This document shows positions 1 to 8,271 of a stretch of 64,000 nt of DNA, piece after piece. Made by a program: the position numbers and the translations under genes. Position 1 is the stretch's first letter. Each line of letters starts with the position of its first letter. The notes below the pieces were generated by a model. That model had not been told where the DNA came from, made no database searches, and saw only the letters and a list, made by a program, of their open reading frames with translations. Location: NCBI RefSeq assembly GCF_019977275.1, contig NZ_AP024650.1, positions 124,001 through 188,000 on the forward strand. The letters are read 5' to 3'. The DNA is from Arthrobacter sp. StoSoilB19 (GTDB lineage: Bacteria > Actinomycetota > Actinomycetes > Actinomycetales > Micrococcaceae).

Positions 1-280
1 TGTTCCGGCCCAGGTCGCCTGTTTCGAATGCCCTGGCGTAGTTGTCCCACGTCAGGGCGCCGGGCAGGGCGAAGGGGTCGCCGGTGGCGAAGTCGTGTTC
101 GGTGCGGAGGCTGGTGAGGAACAGCCACGCGAGCGGGTAGACCTGCACGATCACGATCAGCATGATCAGCACGCGGGACAGGGTCCGGAACAGGTCCGGC
201 CGGCGCCTGCGGCGTGGTGCGGCCGGCGTGGGCGGGACGACGGCGGCGGGCCGGGTGGGCGGGGCTGCCTGGGTGATCAT
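1..280 (-). CDS. Carbohydrate ABC transporter permease, MalG type (partial)
   Basis: This is the N-terminal 93 residues of an inner-membrane permease of a sugar ABC importer; the rest lies beyond the left edge. A Pro/Ala/Arg-rich cytoplasmic leader (about residues 1-32) is followed by a first membrane helix (LIMLIVIVQVYPLAWLFLTS) and the periplasmic stretch with a WDNYARAF block, typical of MalG-like partners. Its ATG overlaps the stop of the preceding permease (ATGA, 277-280), which implies translational coupling. It is the last visible gene of the fructan operon, and no ATPase is seen. The family call is firm; the substrate (levan-derived sugar) is inferred from neighbours. Confidence 0.88.
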   Translation of the reverse strand, partial: MITQAAPPTRPAAVVPPTPAAPRRRRRPDLFRTLSRVLIMLIVIVQVYPLAWLFLTSLRTEHDFATGDPFALPGALTWDNYARAFETGDLGRN

Positions 281-1173
281 GCGTCTGCCTTCCGCTTGAG
301 CAGGAACAGGATGAGGCCGACGGCGACGAGGCACTCCACCACGATGAACACCGAGATGGTGCTGGCGTAGCCGAAGTCCGTGCTGGTGAACGCGGTCTTG
401 TACATGTAGGTGGTGAGCAGTTCCGAGGACTGGCCCGGACCGCCGTTGGTCATCAGGTAGGGGATGTCGAAGCCGCGCAGCCCGTAGGTGGTGGCCATGA
501 TCGTGGTGGTGATCCACACCGGGCGGATGTACGGGAAACGGATCCTGGTGAACAGGGTCCACCGGGAGGCGCCGTCAAGGACCGCGGCTTCCTCCAGCTC
601 CTTGGGCACCGCCAGCAGCGCCGCGTAGATGATGAGCATGTACAGCCCGGTGAAGCGCCAGCCTTCCGGCGCGGACACGGCCGCCAGGACGGTATTGACG
701 TCCGAGAGCCAGGGCCGTTCCAGGCTGCCCAGCCCAATCCAGTGCAGGAGCTGGTTGAGCAGGCCTACCGGCTCCAGCGAGTAGATCCGCACGAAGAGGA
801 AGGCGATGGCCACGGTGGAGATCACGGCAGGCAGCAGGTACAGGGTCTTGATGAGCTCCCGTCCGCGGCGGAGGGAGGTAAGGAGGCTGGCCACCACCAG
901 GGCGCCTCCCAGCTGCAGGACCAGGCAGATGGCCAGGTAGAGGAGGGCGTTCAGGAACGCCCGCCAGAAGATGTCGTCCGCGGTGAACATGCGGAGGTAG
1001 TTCTCCAGTCCCACGAATTCCATGTCGCTGATGCCGTTCCAGGAGAAGAAGCTCAGGAACAGGGACTGGAGGATGGGAAAGAGGACGGCCGCGCCGTACA
1101 GCAGCAGCGGCGGGAGCAGGAAGACCAGGACTGAGGTCCTCGATCTGTTGGGAAGCATCCTGTTGGGGAGCAT
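277..1173 (-). CDS. Carbohydrate ABC transporter permease, MalF type
   Basis: This 298-residue polytopic protein would form the importer channel with the MalG-type partner encoded next. About six hydrophobic segments are visible (first near residues 14-37), and the EAA loop lies around residues 190-210 (EELEEAAVLDGASRWTLFTR), the contact point for the ATPase. It starts 9 bp after the binding-protein gene and overlaps the next permease by 4 bp, so binding protein, MalF and MalG form one operon. The first residues contain a doubled MLPNR, so the second Met (6 residues in) is an alternative start. The substrate is inferred to be a fructan product from the adjacent GH32 genes. Confidence 0.9.
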   Translation of the reverse strand: MLPNRMLPNRSRTSVLVFLLPPLLLYGAAVLFPILQSLFLSFFSWNGISDMEFVGLENYLRMFTADDIFWRAFLNALLYLAICLVLQLGGALVVASLLTSLRRGRELIKTLYLLPAVISTVAIAFLFVRIYSLEPVGLLNQLLHWIGLGSLERPWLSDVNTVLAAVSAPEGWRFTGLYMLIIYAALLAVPKELEEAAVLDGASRWTLFTRIRFPYIRPVWITTTIMATTYGLRGFDIPYLMTNGGPGQSSELLTTYMYKTAFTSTDFGYASTISVFIVVECLVAVGLILFLLKRKADA

Positions 1174-1182
1174 GGCTGGCCT

Positions 1183-2517
1183 TTACTTGAAGAACTTGGG
1201 GGCGTTCTGGGCGATGGTGCTGTCCATGGTCTCCGTGAACTGCTGGGGCGTGATTTCGCCCTGGACCAGCAGGACGAGCTCCTGCTGCAGCCGCCCGTTG
1301 GTGGTGGGGTCCAGCTGGGTGTCCCAGGGCATGGCCTGCTTGGCGCCCAGGTCCTTGGCCTGGTCCAGCGCCTTCCGGTACAGCGGCGTGGCGTTGGCAG
1401 GAATGGCGGTTTCGACGTCGGTGGTGGGGGAGAGTGCCCCGGTGGCGGCGTATTCAGCGGGGTACTTCTGCAGGGCGAACTTAAGGAAGTCGCTCACCAG
1501 CGGATCGTAGGTCTTGGCGTTGACCGCCATGCCGATGCCCGACGGGGACACGAACTCGTTGGCCGCCGTCACCGAGCCGGCTGTGGTGGGCAGGGTGAAG
1601 AAGTCGATGTCGTCGCGCACGGCAGGGTTGAGCTTGTCCGTGGCCAGGCTGGGCAATTCCCAGGTGCCGATGTTGTACATGGCGGCCTGGCCGGAGGTGA
1701 ACTGGTTCTGCGCGTCTGAATAGCCCTGCGCGGAGAACCCGTCCTGAAAGCACTTGGCCTTGCCCAGTTCCGCCAGCCAGTTGACGGTCTTCTGTCCTGC
1801 GGGGTCGGTGAACTTGGCCTCGCCCTTCTTCAGTTTCTGGACGAACTCCGGTCCGGCTGCCCGGAAGGGCTGGTAGGCGGCGTACCGTTCCAGCGGCCAC
1901 TGGTCCTGGCCGTCGATGGCAATCGGCGTGATGCCGGCGCCGCGGAGGGCGGTGCACATGGCGGGAATGTCGTCCAGGGACTTGGGCACGGCCACCCCGG
2001 CCTTTGCCAGCAGCGCCTTGTTGTACCAGATGTATTCCAGCTCGTACTGGAACGGGATCATGTACAGGGATCCGTCGTCGAACCGCTGGTAGTCCAGGGC
2101 CCCGGGGCGGTATTTGTCGTAGATGTCCAGTGTCTTCAGCAGCTTCTCGGCGTCCAGCATCTTGCCCTGCTTTGCCAGCTGCTGCGCGAACGGAGTGGCG
2201 TCGGTGTCGAACAGTTCGGGCAGCTTGTTGGCCGCCGCCAGGGTTTCGAGTTTCTGGATGTAGGAGGGGCGGTCCGGGGTGGTGATCAGGTTCAGCTTGA
2301 AGCCCGGGTGGTCCTTGCCGTAGTCGTCGGCCAGCTTCTTCATGATGTTGATGACCGCGCCGTCGGCCGGGCGGGACAGCAGCCACGAAATTTCGCGGGG
2401 CTTGATCTCGCCGGTGGGGGCGACGTTGGTGGAACTGGTGGAGCTTCCGCCCCCGCAGCCGGTCAGGGCCAGGGCGGTGACTGCTGCGACGGCGGCAGCG
2501 CGGAACAGGTTCTTCAT
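1183..2517 (-). CDS. Sugar-binding lipoprotein of an ABC importer
   Basis: This is an extracellular solute-binding protein (family 1, MalE-like) of 444 residues. A lipoprotein signal peptide ends in LALTGC, making Cys21 the lipidated residue, followed by a Gly/Ser linker. The mature part has the usual features of oligosaccharide binders, including ELEYIWYNKALLAKAGV near residue 155 and an aromatic-rich cleft. It lies 67 bp downstream of the cytoplasmic GH32 and 9 bp upstream of the MalF permease. The likely ligand is a fructose oligomer or the cyclic product DFA IV; that is inference from the locus, not visible in the protein. Confidence 0.92.
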   Translation of the reverse strand: MKNLFRAAAVAAVTALALTGCGGGSSTSSTNVAPTGEIKPREISWLLSRPADGAVINIMKKLADDYGKDHPGFKLNLITTPDRPSYIQKLETLAAANKLPELFDTDATPFAQQLAKQGKMLDAEKLLKTLDIYDKYRPGALDYQRFDDGSLYMIPFQYELEYIWYNKALLAKAGVAVPKSLDDIPAMCTALRGAGITPIAIDGQDQWPLERYAAYQPFRAAGPEFVQKLKKGEAKFTDPAGQKTVNWLAELGKAKCFQDGFSAQGYSDAQNQFTSGQAAMYNIGTWELPSLATDKLNPAVRDDIDFFTLPTTAGSVTAANEFVSPSGIGMAVNAKTYDPLVSDFLKFALQKYPAEYAATGALSPTTDVETAIPANATPLYRKALDQAKDLGAKQAMPWDTQLDPTTNGRLQQELVLLVQGEITPQQFTETMDSTIAQNAPKFFK

Positions 2518-2584
2518 TGCGGCAATCTCCCTTGATTGGAGTGGATCATGTGGAACGGGTCGGGTGGAACGGAGGAGTGGTATT

Positions 2585-4021
2585 TCAGTTGTCGGTGCGC
2601 TTGCGTACTTCGAGGTCGGTGACGGTAACGCATCCTTCGCCGGCGAACACGCCTATTGCGCCGGCGGGAAGGTCGTAGATCCGGGTGCTGAGCGCCACCT
2701 GGCGGTCCACGACGGCGACGCAGAGGTCCCCGTCCACCACCACTTCCAGCGTGTGCCGGCCGGGTGGAAGGTTGCAGGGGCGTTCGAGTTCGATGGCGAA
2801 GGGAACATCGCCGGACACGTGCCACTGGGCGTCGCCGGTGATGGTCCGGGGCCAGCGGTCGAACACCAGGCGCCCGCGCTTCGGTTCGAGGCGGAGGACG
2901 TAGGAGCGGTCACCGTCCGGGCTGGAGCGGAGCAGCATTCCGCATTCGGTGGTTCCGGCCTGGATATCGAACACCGCCCTGGCGTGGAACTGGGCGGGCA
3001 GGTTGTTGGTGGCGACGGCGGCACCGTAGCCGTCCGGCACGTCCAGCCGGAGGGGCAGCCCGGTTTCAAGCTCCAGCGGCACGTCGTCCCAGAAGCTGTC
3101 CACCAGCTCGTCGGCGAACCCGAACGCCAAGGTCCCGTCCGGGTTCTGCCGCGCCTCCAAGACCGCCATGGTGCCCGCCCACTGCCAGGCGCCGTCGTCG
3201 GAATTCCCTTCCTTGCTGGCAATCCAGCCGAAGAAGAACCGCCGGCCGTCCCGCTCTGCCGTCTTGGAGGCGTAGAAGGCGCGGCCGTCCACGCTGTCCA
3301 GGGCGGGGACGGTCCACGGGCCGGTGGGGCTCTTGGCCATGCGGTACCTGGTGGTGAAGGTTTCGGAGAATTCCGAGTAGACCATGTACCACCAGCCGTT
3401 CCATTCAAAGGCGTCGGGGCACTCGTGGGTGATGTAGCGGCGGGGGTCCCAGAACGGGTCCGTGTGCGTCCAGGTCATCAGGTCGGTGGAGACGCACTGG
3501 GCGATGACGCCGCGGCGCCGCTCGGGCCCGTCGGAGTGGCGGGCGGCGAGCAGCATCCGCCACAGGCCGGCGGCTTCGTCGCGGAAGACGAAGGGGTCCC
3601 GCCAGTCAGCGGATTCATACCCGGTGGGTGCCCCGAAGGTGAGCCCGGGGTGCTTGGTCCAGGTGTCCATGCCGTCCGTGCTGGTGGCGTGCATGACCAG
3701 CTGCAGGGGCAGCCCGTCGGTGCCGAGGTTGGCGGGGTTCTGTCCGGTGTAGAACAGGTGGTGCACCCCGGACCCGTCGGCCACGATGCTGCCGGTGTAG
3801 CAGTTGAAGTCCGGCTCCTCCGTTGTTCCGTGGGGGAGGGCCACCCCGTGGTCCTGGAACTGGGTGAGGTCCTTGGTGGTCACCAGGTTCCAGGCGGTGC
3901 CCGGCTTGGGTTCGGCCCGGACTTCGTGAAGGTAGAACAGCCAGAACTCGCCGTCCTTCTGGAAGGGGATAAGGTCTCCAACCCAGGCATCGGCGGGCTG
4001 GAAGAAGACGGGATAGCTCAT
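2585..4021 (-). CDS. Cytoplasmic GH32-family glycosidase, atypical nucleophile motif
   Basis: This 478-residue protein has no signal peptide. It shows the five-blade GH32 pattern: an N-terminal block with Asp16 (AWVGDLIPF) where family members normally have WMNDPNG, the RDP motif at residues 141-143 (DWRDPFVF) and the EC motif at 200-201 (HECPDAFEW) carrying the acid/base Glu. A C-terminal beta-sandwich follows from about residue 320. It is the first gene of the minus-strand operon feeding the binding protein and permeases. It probably cleaves imported fructose oligomers or a fructose dianhydride to fructose. The altered first motif suggests a specificity unlike ordinary invertases. Confidence 0.85.
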   Translation of the reverse strand: MSYPVFFQPADAWVGDLIPFQKDGEFWLFYLHEVRAEPKPGTAWNLVTTKDLTQFQDHGVALPHGTTEEPDFNCYTGSIVADGSGVHHLFYTGQNPANLGTDGLPLQLVMHATSTDGMDTWTKHPGLTFGAPTGYESADWRDPFVFRDEAAGLWRMLLAARHSDGPERRRGVIAQCVSTDLMTWTHTDPFWDPRRYITHECPDAFEWNGWWYMVYSEFSETFTTRYRMAKSPTGPWTVPALDSVDGRAFYASKTAERDGRRFFFGWIASKEGNSDDGAWQWAGTMAVLEARQNPDGTLAFGFADELVDSFWDDVPLELETGLPLRLDVPDGYGAAVATNNLPAQFHARAVFDIQAGTTECGMLLRSSPDGDRSYVLRLEPKRGRLVFDRWPRTITGDAQWHVSGDVPFAIELERPCNLPPGRHTLEVVVDGDLCVAVVDRQVALSTRIYDLPAGAIGVFAGEGCVTVTDLEVRKRTDN

Positions 4022-4040
4022 CGGCGGTGATGTCCATTTC

Positions 4041-4216
4041 TGCTAAAGCGTTTGATCACCACGAAGGTAGCGTGGAATGCGCCACTTGATCAAGCGTTTT
4101 AGCAAAAATACTTTCCCCGGTCGTTTTCGGCCGCATTGGGACGGGTGCCATTTTGCTGAAACGCTTGACCAGTCGAGTGGATGGACATTACCCTCTCCAG
4201 CTAAAGCGCTTAAGCA
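4041..4216. promoter_or_regulatory. Four LacI-family operator sites between divergent GH32 genes
   Basis: Four 18-bp near-palindromes match TGCTRAARCGYTTGAYCA: 4041-4058, 4087-4104 (reverse orientation), 4154-4171 and 4199-4216. The central CG with flanking AA/TT is the hallmark of LacI/GalR-family operators. They fill the gap between the importer/GH32 operon and the secreted levanase-type gene, so one repressor probably controls both. The fourth site is the most divergent (AGCTAAAGCGCTTAAGCA). No LacI-type gene is in this window; it may lie to the left. Confidence 0.8.
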
Positions 4217-4298
4217 CGGCGGTGAGTCCTGGGCTGACGAGGGTCCCGGCGCCGTCGAGCGCCCCGGCGATGACGCCGGCCATGAGAGGAAGTCAACG

Positions 4299-5861
4299 AT
4301 GACCCACGCCCTGTCCCGCCGCCACGTCCTGCAAGGTTCAGGAGCAGGCGCGCTCGCCCTGTTCCTGGGCAACGGACTGACCGTCCCCGCGCGCGCCCAA
4401 ACCTCACTGCGGGCCGCCTACCACATGACTCCGCCGTCGGGCTGGCTCTGCGACCCGCAGCGTCCGGTTCACCTGGACGGCACCTACCACCTCTACTACC
4501 TGCATTCCGAGCAGAACAACGGCCCCGGTGGCTGGGACCACGCCACCACCGCGGACGGTGTGGCCTTCACGCACCACGGGGTTGCCCTTCCACTGCAGCC
4601 GGACTTTCCTGTCTGGTCCGGCTCCGCAGTGGTGGATACGGGCAATACCGCAGGCTTCGGAACCGGTGCCGTCGTTGTGCTGGCAACGCAGCCCACGGGC
4701 GGCATCCGCAAGTACCAGGAGCAGTACCTCTACTGGTCAACGGACGGCGGCTACACCTTCACCTCCCTGCCCGAACCGGTCATTGCCAACACCGACGGGC
4801 GTACGGCCGTTACCCAGGCGGAAATTGAAAATGCGGAATGGTTCCGCGACCCGAAGATCCACTGGGACGCGGCCCGCGGGGAGTGGGTGTGCGTGATCGG
4901 CCGGGCGCGCTACGCTGCCTTCTACACGTCGGTGAACCTGCGGGACTGGCAGCTGAAGCGCAACTTCGACTACCCCAACCACGCGCTGGGCGGCATCGAG
5001 TGTCCGGACCTGTTCCAGATAAAGGCCGACGACGGGACCTGGCATTGGGTGCTTGGCGCCAGCATGGATGCGTACAGCATCGGGCTGCCCATGACCTACG
5101 CCTACTGGACGGGAACCTGGGACGGTAACCAGTTCCTTGCCGACGACGTGGACAATCCGCAATGGCTGGACTGGGGCTGGGACTGGTACGCGGCGGTGAC
5201 CTGGCCTGCGGCCGAAGCACCGGAGACGCGCCGCTACGCCGTTGCCTGGATGAACAACTGGAAGTACGCCGCCCGGGATGTCCCCACCGATGCCACGGAC
5301 GGGTACAACGGACAGAACTCGGTGGTGCGCGAACTGCGCCTGGAGCGCCAGGCAGGGGGCTGGTACAGCCTGCTGAGCAGCCCCGTCAGGGCGCTCGCCG
5401 GGTATGCCACGGCCACCACCGGGCTCCCGGACCGGACCGTGGAGGGGAGTGCCGTCCTGCCCTGGAACGGCCGCGCCTACGAGCTGGAGCTCGACATCTC
5501 ATGGGAGGCGGCCACGAATGTGGGGGTCTCCGTTGGCCGCTCGGCGGACGGGACCCGCCACACGAACATCGGCAAGTATGGGGCCGAACTGTACGTTGAC
5601 CGGGCGCCCTCGGACCTCCCCGGCTACTCGCTGGTGCCCTGCACACGGGCGGCGGCGCCCATCGACCTCAACGCCAAGTCCGTCCACCTGCGCGTCCTGG
5701 TGGATACCCAGAGCGTGGAAGTGTTCGTTAACGCCGGCCACACTGTTCTGTCGCAGCAGGTGCACTTTGCGGACGGCGATACCGGCATCTCGCTGTACAC
5801 CGACGGCGGCCCGGCCATCTTTTCCGGCATCACCATCCGGGAACTGGCGGCCCCCGCGTGA
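4299..5861 (+). CDS. Secreted GH32 enzyme, levan fructotransferase-like
   Basis: This 520-residue exported enzyme begins with a Tat-type signal (SRRHVLQG, cleavage after ARA near residue 33). GH32 catalytic blocks are present: Asp52 in WLCDPQRP, RDP at 183-185 (WFRDPKIHW) and Glu234-Cys235 (GGIECPDLF), then a C-terminal beta-sandwich. The WLCDPQRP variant and long recognisable stretches such as NGPGGWDHA and the PVWSGSAVVD block recall levan fructotransferases of Arthrobacter and Beutenbergia (EC 4.2.2.16), which turn levan into difructose dianhydride IV; this similarity is from memory. An exo-levanase is the alternative. The ATG at 4299 has a GAGAGGA ribosome site; earlier in-frame ATGs lack both that site and the signal. 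Confidence 0.8.
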   Translation: MTHALSRRHVLQGSGAGALALFLGNGLTVPARAQTSLRAAYHMTPPSGWLCDPQRPVHLDGTYHLYYLHSEQNNGPGGWDHATTADGVAFTHHGVALPLQPDFPVWSGSAVVDTGNTAGFGTGAVVVLATQPTGGIRKYQEQYLYWSTDGGYTFTSLPEPVIANTDGRTAVTQAEIENAEWFRDPKIHWDAARGEWVCVIGRARYAAFYTSVNLRDWQLKRNFDYPNHALGGIECPDLFQIKADDGTWHWVLGASMDAYSIGLPMTYAYWTGTWDGNQFLADDVDNPQWLDWGWDWYAAVTWPAAEAPETRRYAVAWMNNWKYAARDVPTDATDGYNGQNSVVRELRLERQAGGWYSLLSSPVRALAGYATATTGLPDRTVEGSAVLPWNGRAYELELDISWEAATNVGVSVGRSADGTRHTNIGKYGAELYVDRAPSDLPGYSLVPCTRAAAPIDLNAKSVHLRVLVDTQSVEVFVNAGHTVLSQQVHFADGDTGISLYTDGGPAIFSGITIRELAAPA

Positions 5862-5865
5862 AGGG

Positions 5866-6606
5866 CTAGGCCAGCGCGTCGAGGGTGACCCCGGTGTGGT
5901 CCGCAAGGCGGGCCAGGAGGGCGTCCTGGAACCGGGGGTCGGTGGCCGCCGGATGCGGCGTTTGCCGGTGCTGGTGGTACCAGTAGCCCCCGCTGGCCAG
6001 GGCCCCGGGATCATCACTGGTGGCCAGCCACTCCTGGGTCCGGTGCCCCAGTTCCAGGTCATCCGGAGCTGACCGGCCGCCCATCCGCGTGGGTACCCAG
6101 CCGGGGTCGACGGCGTTGCTGGCGACATGCGGGACAAGGCGGGCCAGCGCTGCCGACAACGCAGTGACGTGCAGCTTCGTTGTGGAGTAGGAGGCCGTCG
6201 TCGTCCGTCCTGCCCAGTCCAGGCCGTCCAGGCCGATGCTGCCGCCGCGGTGCATGCCGCTGCTGAGGTAGATGAGCCGGCGCGGGCCGGGAATGATGGC
6301 GGTGAGCAGGTACGGGGCCACCACGTTCACCGGGAGCAGGGCCGCACCGTTGAGTACGCCCGCGTTGTGGATGACCGCGTCGATGCCGCCGATCGCGTTG
6401 GCCTGGTCCGCGATCTGCCGGACTTCCTGTGCAACCGCGAGGTCACCGGTGACGCAGTGCGCCCCGCGGTCCAGCAGGTGCTGCACCGCGGGGACGCGCC
6501 GGGAGGACCGCGCATGCACGATCACGTCGTGGCCGTCCTGCAGCAGCGTCTCCGCCGCGGCCAGGCCAAGCCCGTCGGTGGATCCGGTGATGAAAACGCG
6601 TGCCAT
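5866..6606 (-). CDS. Short-chain dehydrogenase/reductase
   Basis: This 246-residue classical SDR has a Rossmann cofactor motif at the N-terminus (TGSTDGLG, residues 7-14), an NNAG equivalent (HNAGVLNG, near residue 85) and a YSTTK active-site Tyr-Lys pair near residue 140 with the preceding Ser in YLSSG. The oxidised substrate is unknown. It converges on the levan fructotransferase gene with only 4 bp between stops and stands alone on its strand, so it is probably not part of the fructan pathway. Confidence 0.85.
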   Translation of the reverse strand: MARVFITGSTDGLGLAAAETLLQDGHDVIVHARSSRRVPAVQHLLDRGAHCVTGDLAVAQEVRQIADQANAIGGIDAVIHNAGVLNGAALLPVNVVAPYLLTAIIPGPRRLIYLSSGMHRGGSIGLDGLDWAGRTTTASYSTTKLHVTALSAALARLVPHVASNAVDPGWVPTRMGGRSAPDDLELGHRTQEWLATSDDPGALASGGYWYHQHRQTPHPAATDPRFQDALLARLADHTGVTLDALA

Positions 6607-6651
6607 GCGCGGCCCTCCCTTGTTCCTGGGTTTGTACCCAGTATCACGGTG

Positions 6652-7284
6652 TCAGACGGCGTCGGTGGGGGCGGCGCGGTGGTCAATCGCAGCTGTCAGG
6701 TCGTCGATGCGCTCCATGGCTCCGTTGAGTTTCTCGACGGCGGCCCACAGGTCCGGATGCTGTTCCCGGACCTGATCCAGGGTTGCACCGGCGGACCGCA
6801 GTGACCCGAGGTCAAAGCTGACGTTGGTGCGTGCCCCGGCAACGGCAGCCCGAAGGGCGCCGAACGCGACGACGACATCGGCCACGAGCGACCGGTTGCC
6901 GTTTGTTGCCAGCCAGCCCAGGTCGTCGATGGCCCCGATGGCCCGTTCGCCCAAGAGGGCGGAGGACGCCGCGGCTTCCAGCGACGCGGAACGGATCGCC
7001 TCGTCCCGCTCCGGGCCCGGGTCCAGCCGGAAGGCGGCGCCGAACGCCTTGGAAGCGGACGCGTCGTCATCTGCCAGCCGCAGGGCTTCCTGGCGCAGTG
7101 CGTGCGCCCGGGCGCGTATCCGGGCCGGCTCCCCGCCGTCGTCCCCGCTGTAGCCGGCCACCATGGACGTCAGCGAGGCGGCGACGGCGAGCATCAGCCC
7201 TGTCCCCGCCCCTCCGCCGGGTGAGCCTGTGGATTCCGCCAGCGCGCGCGTCCACTCTTCCACCGTTGACCCTTGGGTGGTCAC
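6652..7284 (-). CDS. Cyclodeaminase/cyclohydrolase family protein
   Basis: This 210-residue, mainly helical protein resembles the formiminotetrahydrofolate cyclodeaminase domain (FTCD_C). The N-terminal signature STGSPGGGAGTG (residues about 16-27) is the family's glycine-rich P-G-G-G motif, followed by long amphipathic helices and no signal peptide. The GTG at 7284 is preferred because GGAGGA lies 7 bp upstream; an in-frame ATG at 7299 would overlap that site. Members act on folate one-carbon adducts, but stand-alone actinobacterial copies are not well characterised, so the substrate is open. It lies 45 bp upstream of the SDR gene and points the same way. Confidence 0.75.
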   Translation of the reverse strand: MTTQGSTVEEWTRALAESTGSPGGGAGTGLMLAVAASLTSMVAGYSGDDGGEPARIRARAHALRQEALRLADDDASASKAFGAAFRLDPGPERDEAIRSASLEAAASSALLGERAIGAIDDLGWLATNGNRSLVADVVVAFGALRAAVAGARTNVSFDLGSLRSAGATLDQVREQHPDLWAAVEKLNGAMERIDDLTAAIDHRAAPTDAV

Positions 7285-7438
7285 TACAGGTTCCTCCATG
7301 CCAGGGACCGTGCCCAGAAAAGTGAGGGGCTAAACGGCAGGGCACGGCGGCACCGCGCGCTTCTGGCCCGGTTTTGATGGGCCTGGCCGCGGAAACACGG
7401 GGCTCTTGCGGCGATCCGGGCCGCTAAAGTGGGCCAGT

Positions 7439-8236
7439 GTGACGCGACGCTACCGCCATGACTACGGCGACGACCCCAGCCAGTGGGGCGAACTCTTCCT
7501 TCCCGATCTTCCGGTTGGCGGGAGGCACCGGGGCGTGGTGGTGGTCATCCACGGCGGGTACTGGCGCTCCACTTACGGGGCCGAACTGGGGGAGCCGCTG
7601 GCCAAGGACCTGGCGGAACACGGCATGGCGGCCTGGAACCTCGAGTACCGGCGTGCCGGCAACGGCGGCGGCTGGCCGGGCACCTTCCAGGACATCCTGG
7701 CCGGCATCGACAAGCTGGCCGACCTGGCAGCACCGCACGCGCTGGACCTGGGCAGAGTAGTGGCGCTGGGCCATTCCGCCGGCGGGCACCTGGCGGTGTG
7801 GGCGGCAGGCAGGAACAGGCTGGACGGGCTCGGACCCGCAGAGGGCAGCCAGGTGGAAAACAGCACGGACGGCGTCCGCCTCACCGGGGTGGTGAGCCAG
7901 TCGGGGGTCCTCAACCTGGGCGGGGCCGAGCGGCTCAGCCTCAGCGATGGTGCGGTGGCAAACCTGCTGGCCGGGCCGTCGTCGGAATTTCCCGGACGCC
8001 ACCGCATGGCCGACCCCATGGCCGCGCTGCCGCTGGACGTTCCCGTCTATGCCGTCCACGCGCTGGGGGACGACGACGTCCCCCTCAGCATGTCCACCAC
8101 CTATGTTGAGGCCAGCCAGGCCGGACCCGTGCCGGCACAGCTGGTCAGGGTGCCGGGGGACCACTTCGCCCTGATCGACGTCACGGCGGAGGCGTATCTC
8201 ACGTGCCGGGAACTGGTGGGCCGGCTGCTCCGCTGA
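7439..8236 (+). CDS. Alpha/beta hydrolase, kynurenine formamidase-like
   Basis: This 265-residue alpha/beta hydrolase has HGGYW (about residue 42, an oxyanion-hole motif shared with kynurenine formamidases), the nucleophile elbow GHSAGGH near residue 112, and a C-terminal acid/His region with LGDDDVP and PGDHFALID. This is a complete catalytic triad in the expected order. The family includes arylformamidases and carboxylesterases, and I cannot choose between them. The GTG start at 7439 places the WGELFLPD region at the natural N-terminus; no strong ribosome site is visible. The fructokinase-like gene follows after 35 bp. Confidence 0.8.
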   Translation: MTRRYRHDYGDDPSQWGELFLPDLPVGGRHRGVVVVIHGGYWRSTYGAELGEPLAKDLAEHGMAAWNLEYRRAGNGGGWPGTFQDILAGIDKLADLAAPHALDLGRVVALGHSAGGHLAVWAAGRNRLDGLGPAEGSQVENSTDGVRLTGVVSQSGVLNLGGAERLSLSDGAVANLLAGPSSEFPGRHRMADPMAALPLDVPVYAVHALGDDDVPLSMSTTYVEASQAGPVPAQLVRVPGDHFALIDVTAEAYLTCRELVGRLLR

Positions 8237-8271
8237 CACGAACTGCTGACCGGTCCGCTTTCTGGCAGAGT

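Noticed and set aside
2342..4030. A 562-codon plus-strand open frame
   Set aside because: Antisense to the cytoplasmic GH32 gene; Gly/Val/His-rich with no motif.
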